A stretch of DNA of 64,000 nucleotides from Lytechinus pictus (taxonomy: Eukaryota > Echinodermata > Echinoidea > Temnopleuroida > Toxopneustidae): assembly GCF_037042905.1 (NCBI RefSeq), contig NC_087257.1:27217501-27281500 (forward strand), read 5' to 3'. The position numbers and the translations under genes are program-made. Below, piece after piece: positions 52,101 through 58,259 of this stretch. The first letter of the stretch is position 1, and each line of letters starts with the position of its first letter. Below the pieces are notes generated by a model. The model was not told where the DNA came from, made no database searches, and worked only from the letters and a program-made list of their open reading frames with translations.

Positions 52101-52976
52101 AAAGTAGAAATCTCGGGGGTGAAAGTTTCAGGTTTTGGCTTCCTTTGTGTGGGTCTATGAGGTAGAAGTCCTGGCTTCGTATGAGAGTAACCTTACGTTA
52201 GTAAATGATTTTTACTGTCTAGAAGCCGCCTGGCTACTTCTGAGAGCTGTTATAAATTTATCATTAATGCCAAAAACTTGTCCATAAAGAGTCCAATAGG
52301 ATTTTTTATGCTCTTTCTGATGGTATGATTTTTATAAAGATTCAGAAACCAGATCACACTGAAAAATTGCGACAAAATGAAAAAAATTGTGCAAAACAGA
52401 CATCTCATTTTCCCATAGAAAACGCATGGGGAAATGGCAATCTCAACACACACACAAATATTAAGGGTTTGCAATTTATCTCTAAATCCTTATTTAAAAT
52501 GATCATATAAACTTGTCCTTACTGTCAAAAGAAGCCCCTGAATTTTCTCTTTCCATACATGCCAAACACAAGTTAATAATCAATTCAGATCACATTTTTC
52601 TAGCAGCCTGAACTTCCCGAAAAAATGTGCCATATTTTCCCCTAAAAATAAAGGCTAAATCAGCCTGTTTTAATGCTGACACTTTTCAGTGTGGCTTCAG
52701 ACACGTGACACCCTATTTAATGACTGCAATTGCATCTACATACTTAGGTCTACATGCAACTAAATCTGCTACACTGTAGAATAGCCTGAGCTAACTTTTT
52801 AGACTCTAACGTTAGGTTACTTGACTCGTCTTTACTTTAGATCGTTAACTCGAAACGGCCCGGCTGAGCTGAGTAGCCACGGCAGGGCCTCCCCTACGGT
52901 CCCCGACTTACCCGCTCGCCTCGTCCTCCCCGGCTTGCAATCCAGACGGCCCGTCTAGCGCACCAAGTACGTCCAT
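10088..52976 (-). CDS. CATIP: CATIP orthologue, 5' seven exons (gene-level entry, 3' end not in view)
   Basis: Join of minus-strand exons 52976-52912, 38910-38837, 31197-31012, 19317-19262, 18398-18312, 13130-13070 and 10191-10088, giving about 211 codons. Each internal border has an AG acceptor and a GT donor, and phases agree at all six junctions. The order of conserved blocks (DLPKAEANKAALDFLNS; LFTDSLVAISTIGKELGEF; CLLIHANSHGTIDNIPIGTS; RLKGFISEGSNL; VPDNLVFVSFDGEAKLW) follows vertebrate CATIP as I remember it. In vertebrates CATIP interacts with TTC17 and is needed for actin polymerisation and ciliogenesis; a similar role here is inference. Human CATIP has about 387 residues, so roughly the C-terminal half is missing from view. 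Introns total about 42 kb and are full of mobile elements. I am confident of the family; the first exon is the least certain. Confidence 0.85.
10192..13069. other. CATIP intron 6
   Basis: 2.9 kb of AT-rich sequence with a CT-rich tract at 10680-10765 and a G run at 11249. No gene, RNA or bounded element recognised. Confidence 0.6.
13070..13130 (-). CDS. CATIP: CATIP exon 6
   Basis: Acceptor GATTTATACAG and donor AGAAG|GTAATT; 61 bases, 20 codons plus one base. It encodes DMQRTAETFSEDRLKGFISE. The KGFISE motif is the same as in vertebrate CATIP (IKGFISEAANL), and the split codon joins exon 7 to give GSNL. Confidence 0.87.
13494..14530. mobile_element. Decayed Harbinger-like DNA transposon with GAATGC-rich subterminal repeats
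   Basis: The left end reads CCCCCGTCACACTTATTCGG. On both sides of the short transposase-like frame (14057-14200) the sequence is built from dozens of GAATGC, GAATAC and GAATGT words spaced roughly 10-20 bp apart. No matching right terminal repeat was found, so the right end is truncated or diverged. Confidence 0.5.
14057..14200 (+). CDS. Harbinger-type transposase N-terminal fragment (47 aa)
   Basis: A short intact frame starting MDLLDQITLFQIAVLQQELL, continuing with an acidic stretch and the basic run RRKRRRRPRRYHDRV, then a stop. An acidic/leucine-rich start followed by an Arg-rich RRRRPRR block is typical of PIF/Harbinger DDE transposases. The catalytic domain is absent, so this is a decayed or internally deleted copy. 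It sits inside a repetitive block (13494-14530) of degenerate GAATGC/GAATAC motifs. Confidence 0.45.
   Translation: MDLLDQITLFQIAVLQQELLERDVEDARRKRRRRPRRYHDRVTSTAK
16879..17598. mobile_element. MITE with GGTCAGATGCATAAAAAGTAG ends
   Basis: The left end GGTCAGATGCATAAAAAGTA and GCAATTGCT are mirrored exactly at 17570-17598, giving terminal repeats of about 29 bp. The interior has many copies of the GCAAATGCTT/AGCAATTGCT word. 720 bp without coding frame. A truncated relative is at 2560-2870. Confidence 0.8.
18312..18398 (-). CDS. CATIP: CATIP exon 5
   Basis: Acceptor CACCATACAG and donor GGACAG|GTAAGT; 87 bases, exactly 29 codons, phase 0 to 0. It encodes LEDVQLDKKTHIIYKDGQYV then LNKIVSRGQ, corresponding to the vertebrate region rich in LLKQDDQLAVTRSIKEGEE. 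Only 863 bp of intron separates it from exon 4. A purine-rich tract (18405-18625) lies immediately upstream on the transcript. Confidence 0.85.
18405..18625. repeat. Purine-rich (GA-rich) low-complexity tract
   Basis: About 220 bp almost entirely A and G on the plus strand, hence a strong pyrimidine tract on the CATIP sense strand directly before exon 5's acceptor. It may help or confuse 3' splice-site choice. Confidence 0.6.
19262..19317 (-). CDS. CATIP: CATIP exon 4
   Basis: Acceptor TTTAATTCCAG and donor GTGAGT; 56 bases, phase 1 in and phase 0 out. It encodes (A)YVSKNLQTLDENHHEYVE, matching the vertebrate stretch GYLSEKLELMEQHSQDFIK that directly follows the exon 3 block. The junction codon GCA is made from G of exon 3 and CA of exon 4. 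Confidence 0.85.
20020..20191. repeat. Two-copy exact tandem duplication, 86 bp
   Basis: The unit beginning GTACAACATGTAATGTACAA occurs at 20020-20105 and again at 20106-20191 without visible mismatches. This is either very recent or an assembly artefact. Confidence 0.85.
22720..23048. repeat. Two-copy tandem duplication, about 165 bp
   Basis: TTTCTGCTTGACAGAAAATT through ATGTTGGATGTCTTCAACAT appears twice in direct order. The second copy has small deletions in the C-rich stretch, so the duplication is older than the one at 20020. Confidence 0.75.
24100..24830. repeat. Tandem repeat, about 170-bp unit, four or more copies
   Basis: Each unit contains AAATGACCTTTGAC, GTCATGTGACCTGAAACT, CAGTGATACTTGATTA and TATGTCCAAGTTTCATGA. 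The block ends at GCCGCCGCCGTCGGAAAAGC, a common end of this family in marine invertebrates. Another block of the same family is at 41040-41545. Confidence 0.8.
26182..26404 (-). CDS. Coding-like segment in CATIP intron 3 (exon or pseudogene)
   Basis: An acceptor-like TATGCATTACAG precedes an open frame reading WLHTALIQAQNLWSGDALCT, LLFKGTTLYHLLFNKLP, then a Trp/Cys-rich end (GWRGWQPCTWSNCGKCSVGL) and a stop. The composition looks more like a folded domain than random AT-rich translation. I do not recognise the family, and it does not belong to CATIP. It may be a fragment of a transposon protein or a decayed gene. Confidence 0.3.
28370..28592 (+). mobile_element. LINE 3' end with (AATAAT)n tail
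   Basis: A non-coding tail with GTGCCCCCTGACCCACATG and GTTCCCGTATTTCTTTGCAT, ending in AAATAAATAATAATAATAAT. Such endings are typical of 3' UTRs of non-LTR retrotransposons of the CR1/L2 group. No reverse transcriptase remains in view. Confidence 0.45.
28684..28840. repeat. Short DNA element with GGCCCCATTGCATAAAAGTAA ends
   Basis: GCCCCATTGCATAAAAGTAAC at the left and an inverted, diverged GTTACT...GGGCCC at the right. The same family flanks the element at 36107-36553 (35995-36612). Confidence 0.5.
29882..30751. mobile_element. MITE with GGGGAAGGCGGGGTAAGTTG ends
   Basis: Left GGGGAAGGCGGGGTAAGTTG and right (inverted) GGGGAAGGCGAGGTAAGTTG, flanked by TA at 29880-29881 and 30752-30753. The interior repeats GGGGTAAGTTG(T/A)G(C/A)CAC in both orientations. 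870 bp, no coding frame. Confidence 0.82.
31012..31197 (-). CDS. CATIP: CATIP exon 3
   Basis: Acceptor ATTGCTTCTAG and donor ACAG|GTACAA; 186 bases, phase 1 to phase 1. This is the longest exon in the window and the best match: it contains LFTDSLVAISTIGKELGEF, then TVTVEPARHHGQECLLIHAN, then SHGTIDNIPIGTSLT. These align in order with the vertebrate block LFFSETLAMVSDTGEPQGEL, LTIEVQ, LFVHASSRG and GNSLLG. G+C is clearly higher than in the flanking intron. Intron 2 upstream is 7.6 kb and intron 3 downstream 11.9 kb minus the exon-4 flank. Confidence 0.92.
31857..32303. repeat. Palindromic minisatellite of TTCCGAAGGTTCGT units
   Basis: About 20 degenerate units of (A/T)TTCCGAAGGTTCGTTA and TCCGAAAACGAA(A/T)TAAGG. 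The orientation flips near 32112, where TTCGTTGATCATTTCG forms the centre, so the block is a large imperfect inverted repeat rich in the TTCGAA-like word. Confidence 0.8.
32951..33505. mobile_element. DNA element with G/C-run ends and ATACTTGTTAAGGGT internal repeats
   Basis: The left end CCGGGGGGG... then GACGAGTGGATACCATG is mirrored by CATGGTATCCACTCGTCAAC then CCCCCCCCGG. It is flanked by a direct repeat GGCAATCCTT. The interior repeats ACTTGTTAAGGGTATGG-like words. The 87-codon frame at 33176-33439 is a product of these repeats. Confidence 0.7.
34622..35785 (+). pseudogene. LINE (CR1/L2-like) reverse transcriptase 3' remnant, split by a MITE
   Basis: Plus-strand frame from 35332: QLHCLPIKFCIQFKILLLAF, then YLSELIQAYTPSRSL, then an L/F-rich end. 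This matches the usual LINE C-terminus (LHWLPV..I.FKILLL.FKAL; YL..L..PY.P.RSLR). Past 35690 the tail TGTAAAGCACTTGGATATGG ends in ATTATTAATAT, an L2/CR1-type 3' end. The stretch just left of the MITE (34622-34688) aligns with the sequence that normally precedes LHWLP. The frame is broken by stops and is not functional. Confidence 0.65.
34693..35324. mobile_element. piggyBac-like MITE inside the LINE remnant
   Basis: Ends AGGGATGCTCCGGGCTGAAA and, inverted, AGGGATACTTCAGGCTGAA. Right flank TTAA (35325-35328), left flank TTAT (one change). Internal inverted copies of GCCTAGAACTGTTTCACCGG. It is related to the element at 37324-38221. Confidence 0.75.
35995..36612. repeat. Host element of the 36107 MITE
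   Basis: GGGCCCCTTTGCATTAAAAA at the left and AGTAACTTTTATGCAACGGG at the right are inverted relatives, with GTAACTATGCAATCCAATGG next to the left end. Confidence 0.5.
36107..36553. mobile_element. MITE with ACCGTTCTCA ends
   Basis: Left CACCGTTCTCACTGCCTTCC then AACTAGTTTAC; right GTAAACTAGTTTTAGAAAGT then GAGAACGG, inverted. The interior has several CGATCTT/AAGATCG and ACCGGTTT words. It is inserted in a copy of the 28684-28840 family. Confidence 0.65.
36958..37030. repeat. (CT)n microsatellite
   Basis: CTCTCTCTCTCTCTCTC with interspersed CTCTAT; about 70 bp. Confidence 0.9.
37324..38221. mobile_element. piggyBac-like MITE carrying a SINE
   Basis: TTAA at 37320-37323 and 38222-38225. Ends AGGGATGGACCGGGCTGAAA and, inverted, AGGGATGGTCCGGGCTGAAA. 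The interior is interrupted by the SINE at 37831-38127. Inner arms also pair (GTTGGGCTGATGATGTCACA against TGTGACATCATCAGCCCACC). Confidence 0.85.
37831..38127 (-). mobile_element. tRNA-derived SINE with (ATT)n tail
   Basis: On the minus strand the head GGAGCGTTGTGGCCCAGTGG carries an A-box and GGGTTCGAATCCCAGCC a perfect B-box. The body contains ATGGGTACCCGGTAGGAAG and GCCCAGCTAAAGCCGGGG, and the element ends in a run of ATT triplets. It has all the parts of a mobilisable SINE. Confidence 0.85.
38837..38910 (-). CDS. CATIP: CATIP exon 2
   Basis: Acceptor TTCTTGACAG and donor GTAAGT. 74 bases: one base completing the previous codon, 24 codons, one base left over. It encodes DAEIAADLPKAEANKAALDF followed by LNSV, matching the vertebrate CATIP segment with LPLPEAN and AIDFLSS. 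Phase in 2, phase out 1. Confidence 0.88.
38995..39040. repeat. Poly-C tract
   Basis: A run of C's (CCACCCCCCCCCCCCCC) next to GTGGCAAACAAAGGGG. Similar C/G runs occur at 9845, 11249, 13434, 27816, 28930, 29388 and 46690-46760. Confidence 0.7.
39700..40140. repeat. Two-copy tandem duplication, about 215 bp
   Basis: TAGAGTTGCCCCAAGATCTG...CTTCACAATTACTT...CGCCTCAATGTGG is followed by TAGAGTAGCCACAAGATCTG...TTTCACAATTACTT...CGCCCCAATGTGG, at about 85% identity by eye. Confidence 0.7.
40749..40872. repeat. Two-copy tandem duplication, about 70 bp
   Basis: TTGATCCACTTTTTTCATTA and AACATTA(C/T)ATTAAGTT occur twice, 70 bp apart. Confidence 0.8.
41040..41545. repeat. Second block of the 24.1 kb tandem family
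   Basis: Three or more degenerate units with ATGACCTTTGACCTTGGTCA and GTTCAGTGATACTTGATTA. It ends abruptly at 41547 next to a different element (CCGTAAGTAACGGACTATAA). Confidence 0.75.
42690..43620. repeat. Two-copy tandem duplication (about 450 bp) containing a tRNA-like block
   Basis: TTTTGCGTGTAATCT(C/G)TATGG starts both units (about 42693 and 43143). Each contains GGCTGAATGGATAA(C/T)GCA and, in the first copy, CCAGGTTCGAGTCCTGG, a tRNA-Arg-like D arm and T arm. The acceptor arms do not pair and the anticodon arm is broken. The second copy has lost bases in the T arm (CCAGGCTGAGTCCTGG). Confidence 0.75.
42943..43011 (+). pseudogene. tRNA-Arg-like pseudogene
   Basis: GTGGCTGAATGGATAACGC (A-box region) and TTCCAGGTTCGAGTCCTGG (perfect B-box and T stem) resemble tRNA-Arg. 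The 5' end (GGAATATC) cannot pair with the 3' end (GGTGAACA). It is probably a tRNA-derived part of a larger repeat. Confidence 0.55.
44957..46340. mobile_element. DNA element with AGTAAAGTCCCCAAACATCG ends
   Basis: The left end is mirrored at 46320-46340 (CGATATTTGGGCACTTTACTT). CCAAATATCGG/CCAATATTGGG words recur near both ends. The interior contains CpG-rich low-complexity sequence and no intact transposase. Confidence 0.6.
46670..46770. repeat. C-rich minisatellite (CCCCCGGACAATTA units)
   Basis: Four to five units of (CC)CCCGGACAATTACC with long C runs. Confidence 0.8.
46975..47990. repeat. AT-rich ATT/AAT satellite with a 120-bp inverted repeat
   Basis: About 1 kb of ATTATT/AATAAT sequence punctuated by TTGTCTCAATAATTATTAC. 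Within it, 46980-47105 (AATTGTCTATTATCTCATTA ... ATTGTCCCAATAATTAT) is mirrored almost exactly at 47448-47570. Confidence 0.85.
48564..48589 (-). CDS. Possible alternative first exon for CATIP
   Basis: A short reading frame MRGKDLIF ends in AG at a donor (TTCAG|GTATTT). Its phase 2 end fits CATIP exon 2, giving Arg at the junction. The segment sits in a CpG-rich island with an inverted CCAAT box (GATTGG, minus strand, about 48665). The frame stays open upstream to 48793, so the start codon is not fixed. It may be a second promoter or a chance fit (one in three for phase). Confidence 0.3.
49005..49088 (-). CDS. Possible first coding exon of unknown transcript
   Basis: A 28-codon frame starting MPASTSRKIIDIKYQKDREE ends exactly at a consensus donor (GTTTG|GTAAGTTTC). 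It lies in the CpG-rich 48.5-49.45 kb segment. Its phase 0 end does not fit CATIP exon 2, so another exon would be needed. I do not recognise the peptide. Confidence 0.3.
50112..52236. mobile_element. hAT-like foldback element with 8-bp target duplication, interrupted
   Basis: Flanked by CTTCTGAG at 50104-50111 and 52237-52244. Termini TAGCCAGGCGGCTTCTAGA are inverted at the right. The long arms continue (GTAAGGTTACTCTCATACGA, TTTCACCCCCGAGATTTCTA, ACGCTCTCGTTGTTATTTT) to a central spacer near 51890-51985. The left arm is split by 50157-51681. Net length without the insert is about 595 bp. Confidence 0.85.
50157..51681. mobile_element. Non-autonomous DNA element with 5-bp target duplication
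   Basis: GTAAG at 50152-50156 and 51682-51686; the empty site CTAACGTAAGGTTACTC is preserved in the other arm of the host element. Ends GCAAGGCTC/GAGCCTTGC, then subterminal GGTGGCCCG(G/A) words in opposite orientation at the two ends. The interior has no recognisable transposase. Confidence 0.85.
52912..52976 (-). CDS. CATIP: CATIP exon 1 (start codon, 21 codons plus 2 bases)
   Basis: The ATG at 52976 has a G at +4 and an in-frame TAG nine bases upstream, so translation cannot start further upstream in this exon. The exon encodes an acidic peptide beginning MDVLGALDGPSG and ends at a strong donor (AGCGG|GTAAGTCGG). It ends in phase 2, which fits exon 2 and makes a Gly codon across the junction. 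The surrounding sequence is much richer in G+C and CpG than the introns, as expected at an animal promoter and first exon. The N-terminus of this family is poorly conserved, so homology does not prove the exon. A competing first exon at 48589-48564 has the same phase. Confidence 0.6.
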
Positions 52977-53250
52977 CACGATCTATTGTTTATCTTATAC
53001 GTTTCAGACTTTTTCTTTCACTTAAACATCTGTCTAGCACACGAGGAAGATGGAGAAACTCGGTCCTCCTTATCAAAAAAGTGTTGATCAGATCAGGATT
53101 TCAATTTTCCAAGATTGCCTCCCGTCTCAATCGAAATCATCAGCGAAGACTTATTTAGCTTCTCTCTCGATCATACCAATGCTAAATTGCTATCGATATT
53201 CGATACTTTGGACAAATTTTTGAAACTATTGTTCTTCCTCACACGTTAGA
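52977..53250 (-). promoter_or_regulatory. Putative CATIP promoter and 5' UTR region
   Basis: CpG content rises over about 52.85-53.25 kb, unlike the surrounding AT-rich DNA. A TTGTTTATC word (plus strand, about 52988-52996) resembles a forkhead site of the FOXJ1 kind used by motile-cilium genes. No convincing TATA box and no X-box were seen within 300 bp of the ATG. The transcription start is not defined. Confidence 0.4.
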
Positions 53251-53593
53251 AAATACTCGGACGATCGAACGATTTATCTGCATACGATATTTTCATAAGC
53301 CGGTATATGATCACTATGGCATCCGTTTAATAGCTAAACACTTGTTGTAGAGGGATGTATTTATAACATCATTTTGTTAAAAAAAAAACATAAGCCCTAT
53401 TTTCATCACTGATTCAACAATATGATTTACAAGAAAATGATATTAATATTAAAATACATATTTTCTTATAAAACGTGTATTTCCATTTACATATTAAGTT
53501 CATACTGGATGTGATCCCCCTTTTAGAATATGGAATAGTCTATCATATTATTATAGCGTATATATAATTAAAGTGTGCCCCTGCGGAACGTGC

Positions 53594-53667
53594 GGCGCTG
53601 AGGCTTAGTTGGTTAAAGCGCCTGTCTAGTAAACAGGAGATCCCCGGTTCAACTCCGGGCAGTGCCT
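53594..53667 (+). tRNA. tRNA-Thr (anticodon AGT)
   Basis: A full cloverleaf can be folded. The acceptor GGCGCTG pairs with CAGTGCC (one G-T pair), the D arm has GCTT/AAGC, the anticodon stem CCTGT/ACAGG holds loop CTAGTAA (anticodon AGT), and the T stem CCCGG/CCGGG holds TTCAACT. There is no intron and the discriminator base is T. A pol III terminator TTTTTGTTTT follows directly. A-box and B-box are intact, so the gene looks functional. It lies about 620 bp upstream of the CATIP start, on the opposite strand. Confidence 0.95.
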
Positions 53668-55012
53668 TTTTGTTTTATTTTTTTAGTCCTTTCTTTCTCC
53701 TCTGATTTCTATTCATTTCATTTATTCATTTTCCCCTTTTGTTCACCAACCCTGCATCATCCACCATGTACTATTCAACAATAGCTTCATCTCAAATATT
53801 CCTCTGTGTATATTATCTTTCACATTCAACTAGCTTAATTCTTAACTTAAAGGACAAGTTAGAGACATACTAGTAACTTCTTGCATCTTTGATAAAATTT
53901 GTAATTGTAATAAACCCCTGACCGTAAACATAGGACGTCGAAAATTTGAGTACTTCCTAGAAAGAATTGGCCTACTTGATTGGCAATAAACCTAGCTGTT
54001 AGCATATTTGCATATACACAGGTGATACAGCAAGTCAATTGGTTTTATTATCGAATTGCAGTAAAACTTCTTCAGCTAGATCCATTTTACTATAATACTA
54101 AACTTGTCTAAACTCCAGATCTGCCTTACCATGACAAAAGAAAGCAAATGACATTAGTTTTTACAAGAAATTACTTTTGTTTCTTTTGTAATTACAAACG
54201 TATGGCAGAAGTCAGCATCCAAAGCCCAATAATCCATTTTGTCTGATGATCATTATGAATGCAATTATTTAAATTGTATGTTATTGGTTATTGTGCAATA
54301 TTTATTATCCAGGGTGGCATGGGGTTAACATGCCTACGGCAACAAAGGAAAAATTATCTTTTGTGACTCGCATGCCACTCTGGCTTATGTTGCTCTTATA
54401 TAATTTTATGGTTAGATAAATATTATAGTATAATTGCCATATTATGACCTCAGTTTTCTCCCATTTTTAAAACAAAGAGCAGGGTCTGTTACAAGTCTAT
54501 CTAAACAAAGGGGGTATTACAATAAAATTATATTGAAATAAACTAAAATAAGTCAATTTTAGATCGAAAATCAGTCTGTCAAAAGATTTGATTTTGCATA
54601 TAAATGATTAATAGTTGGTCTGTTTTTTGTTCATTTTAGTATAAATTATCTATCTTTCCCAATAGGTATTAAACAGTTGATTAGCATAGCCATATAGAAA
54701 AAAGGTATCTGGAACGAACAGTTTACTTCATGGCTGGGAAAGTGGTAAAGAGGGGAAGGGCAAGGTTCCATAAAGCTTTTGTTTGTTGGTGCATGACTTT
54801 ATGAATACGGGAACATATTCTCATCCTAAATGACGGGATATACTTATCTTAAATGAGATTTTAAAAAGTAGGACTATATTTCCTTTAACACTGATCATAT
54901 TTGGATAAATTATCTATGTATTGAAATACTAGCTGAAAACTAACAACTTGGTCTACAAAGATCATATTTATCTATTGCTGATGGAAATCTAATTTATTGC
55001 AAATTTTATCAA
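53668..55012. other. Intergenic stretch, no feature recognised
   Basis: AT-rich, single-copy looking. A GGGTGGCATGGGGTTAACATGC...CGCATGCCACTC partial inverted repeat lies at 54311-54380; otherwise nothing is visible. Confidence 0.5.
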
Positions 55013-55551
55013 AGGTCAAGTCCACCCCAGGAAAATGCTGACTTGAATAAATAAAGAAAAATCAAACTAGCATAGTGCTGAAAATTTCATCAAAATAGGA
55101 TGTAAAATAAGTTGACATTTTAAGGTTTCGCTTATTTTTCACAAAACAGTGATATGCACAACTAGGTGACTCAGTCGATGATGTCCATCACTCACTATTT
55201 CTTTTGTTTTTTATTGTTTCAATTATACAATATTTCATTTTTTTACAATAAAAATTCCACATGTTCAGGGAGGAATTAATCGTTGTATCACTTGACAATG
55301 AGGAGAAAATTAGAATATTTCATATTTTATATAATAAAATACAAAATAAATAGTGAGTTGATGACGTCATAGTCTCCTCATTTGCATACCAGCCAGGATG
55401 TGCATATAACTGTTTTGTGAAATTAAGCAAAACTTTAAAATGTCATAACTTTCTTATTTTACATCCGATTTTGATGAAATTTTCAGTGTTATGCTTGTTG
55501 GATTTTTCTCTTTTTATTCAAATCAACTTTTTGTTGGGGTGGACTTGTCCT
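55013..55551. mobile_element. piggyBac-like MITE with AGG(T/A)CAAGTCCACCCC ends
   Basis: Left AGGTCAAGTCCACCCCAGGA and inverted right AGGACAAGTCCACCCCAACA. Right flank TTAA (55552-55555), left flank TCAA. Inner arms pair around GACTCAGTCGATGATGTCCA and related sequence. Confidence 0.75.
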
Positions 55552-55865
55552 TTAAGGACATTTTTTCAGTCATTCATAAAGTCATGCCTAACTGTTACAC
55601 AGCTTCATGAAAAAGTCCCACAAGTTATAAACAAGATGGATACTGAAATCAGGATCCTGTTTCCACAAGTTCTACAAAAGTTTACTATCAGCCATTCAAA
55701 TTTGAATGATTTCAGTAGCTGTAAATTTGTTATCATAACAAGTTTATGAAATGGGCCCTTGGGGTGAGAACTTCATGAGCAAAGTTTTTATTTGTTTAAA
55801 CACTCAAAATGTGTAACACACACATACACAAGAATGTATTTTCTCTATCACTTTACATGTATGTC

Positions 55866-56005
55866 ATGATGCTACTTGTATGGTTGTAGTCCAGACTGAA
55901 AGTTTCGAGTCATGAGGCCGCTGGAGGAAACTATTTCCCATGGTGACTCTGCCCCAAGGCTGACCACCAACAAATTGAGCTTCGAGGACGGCTTTGACTA
56001 CATCC
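55866..56005 (-). CDS. Unrecognised gene, last exon (candidate)
   Basis: Acceptor AACTTGCCAG is followed by one base that completes ATG with the AT left by the exon at 58260, then a frame DVVKAVLEAQFVGGQPWGRV, TMGNSFLQRPHDSKLSVWTT, TIQVAS and a TGA stop. The phase fit and the rise in G+C support a coding exon. Against this, the plus strand of the same segment is also open (MRPLEETISHGDSAP...), and its poly-pyrimidine tract is better explained as coding if the gene ran the other way. No homologue is recognised. Confidence 0.42.
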
Positions 56006-58259
56006 CTGGCAAGTTGTTTCTTTAACTCATCATACAAATTAATTCCCTGTGATATCTCTTATTTCACAAAATTTCTATTTATTCACAAGTTCTTTTCTTC
56101 AGAAAAAATGATAACAAAACTCAAAGAAAGGATTCAAAAGATTCAAAATATTTATTTACATCAATTCAAAGCTCAAACATGGTTTAACATGTACATTTGC
56201 ACATTATACATGTATCATGATTAAAGACCCCCCAAAAAAGAAAAAAAAAGATGTAGTTATGACTTCATTATATTACCCAGTACCAACATAATTTCAATGA
56301 CTGGTCATGAAGAATCACTCCAAATAAATCTTATATGGAAATTTATTGAAGTATGCTCTGAAATACTAATATTGCTGTAAAATTAAATCAACATTATGGT
56401 ATGAAATGGAGTTTGGTATTTGACAGTATGTTGGAAAATGGAAGTTCATAAAATTTTGCCTTAATTCTAAGTTATTCCTTTTCCATCAAGTCATGCATGG
56501 GTGGACAAATATTAAATGCAAAGTTTACACTTTTCAAAGTCACAGGGGCTGCTTTTTAACCCCAAAATAACAATACATAATATCATCCAAAACTTCATTC
56601 CATAAAATACACTCTAGCATAAGTGGATAAAAACTTTGTACATGTATGTGTAGATATCTAATGCTTAAACATATCAATTCCATTTTCCAATTAACTGAAT
56701 GGACATTACAATGTGAAATTTTAGAGAGGATGAATGATTTTTTTTTTAATTGAGCTCAGGCAAATGTAAGTATGTGAAGTGTCAAGAGATAGATGATTAA
56801 AATTATTAGCACTTAATCATATATAAATCAAAATATTTGAAAAATTCTGTTTCATGAGTCCCCCAAATGACCCTTGTTACTCAAAAAAAAAATGACATCT
56901 TACATTTAGTATCTCACTTATGCATGACTCAATGGATCAATTAAATTTCACACATAAAGTTATTTAATGTGTGAAGAAACATTCCTAACAAACTATTAAG
57001 CTCAAAACCCTTCAGTTAGAGAGTTCTGATGTATTGAACAAAGGAGGAATATCTTTATCTTCTTTTTTTTTTTTAAGTTGGAATGTTTGAAATATTTGAA
57101 ATGGAAGTTCCAGGGGTCAAGTTGACAAACAGTTTTTGATGCACAAGGAGGAAAACATTTTCTGAGATTTCATTTGAGAACGCATTATTTTTTGTGCGTG
57201 TGATATGACAAAATGTGGAATGTCATATTACACATTACTTTGTGTATCAAAGTTGACATTACAATCTACTTTTGAACTAAGTGGAGATGCTTGGTTTCAC
57301 CTAAGTCTGAGAGTGCCCCCCACCCCCCGCTGGATCTTTAAAAAAATCACATATATTTTTTCATCTTTACCGAACTAACCCTTTTAAGCCCTTTCCATAA
57401 TCTGTATAAGAGGCGGATGATTAATTAATGAAGTTCAATAACACCTTTTGAACACAGAGGTAAACCTGCAAAGTAATTAATCCTTTTTGATGTCCGCCCC
57501 TTCCATTTTTTTTTTCCGACTCATGAACTCCTCGAGCCATGATAATGTGAGAGCATTACACCTTATCGTATGAAACACAGAAAGGGAAGGAAGGGCCCCG
57601 TCTTACAAAGAGTTACGATTGATCCAATCAAACACAACTGTGGATGGCAAGCGACGTCAACAACTTAAATGCAAAATTTTTCAAAATATTCTCTAGATAT
57701 GATGTTTATCATACATTCATCGTTCTCTTAAAGATTCAGTGTGATACTCTTTGCTTGCTAAGGAGATTGTGCAAATTTCTTGTAGAAAAGAATTATGGTA
57801 TGGATGGATTTCCATACAATTGAGATTGATTGGATAAATTGTAACTCTTTGTAAATCTCAAAGAGAAAGTGAAAAAGTAATATATCTTGGATGATTTTGA
57901 TAAATTTCCTTGGTAGATGAATATAGGCAGTTTCATAAAACCCCTTTCAATAGCTATTGATATCTGAAAAGAGTATGGCAAAGATGTTTTTAGGCCAATA
58001 AAATGTCATGATTTCAGTAGCTTGTAACTTGTCATTAAAAAGAGTTTTATGAAACAGGTCCCTAGGATGCAGAGTACCAATGAAAAGCCTTCAGAAGGGA
58101 ATGACTCCTCTGATTCAGATATGGTAACTATAAAATCAGCGCATGGTGGGTCACAATCAGAGCTTTGCAGGCAGACTCAAAGGTTGACTCTCAATGAGTA
58201 ATTACCGTGGAAACAACAATAAATACAGAATTCAGATATCATTATTCAGGTGTCTCTAC

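Larger units (their letters stand above)
38911..52911. other. CATIP intron 1
   Basis: 14.0 kb, the longest intron seen. It contains the repeats at 39.7, 40.7, 41.0, 42.7, 45.0, 46.7, 47.0 and 50.1 kb and the CpG island at 48.5-49.45 kb. The remainder shows no feature I can support. Confidence 0.6.

Noticed and set aside
55910..56030. Plus-strand frame MRPLEETISHGDSAP...
   Set aside because: In-frame TGA just upstream and only a GC-type donor; the minus-strand reading joins in phase with another exon. Not fully excluded.
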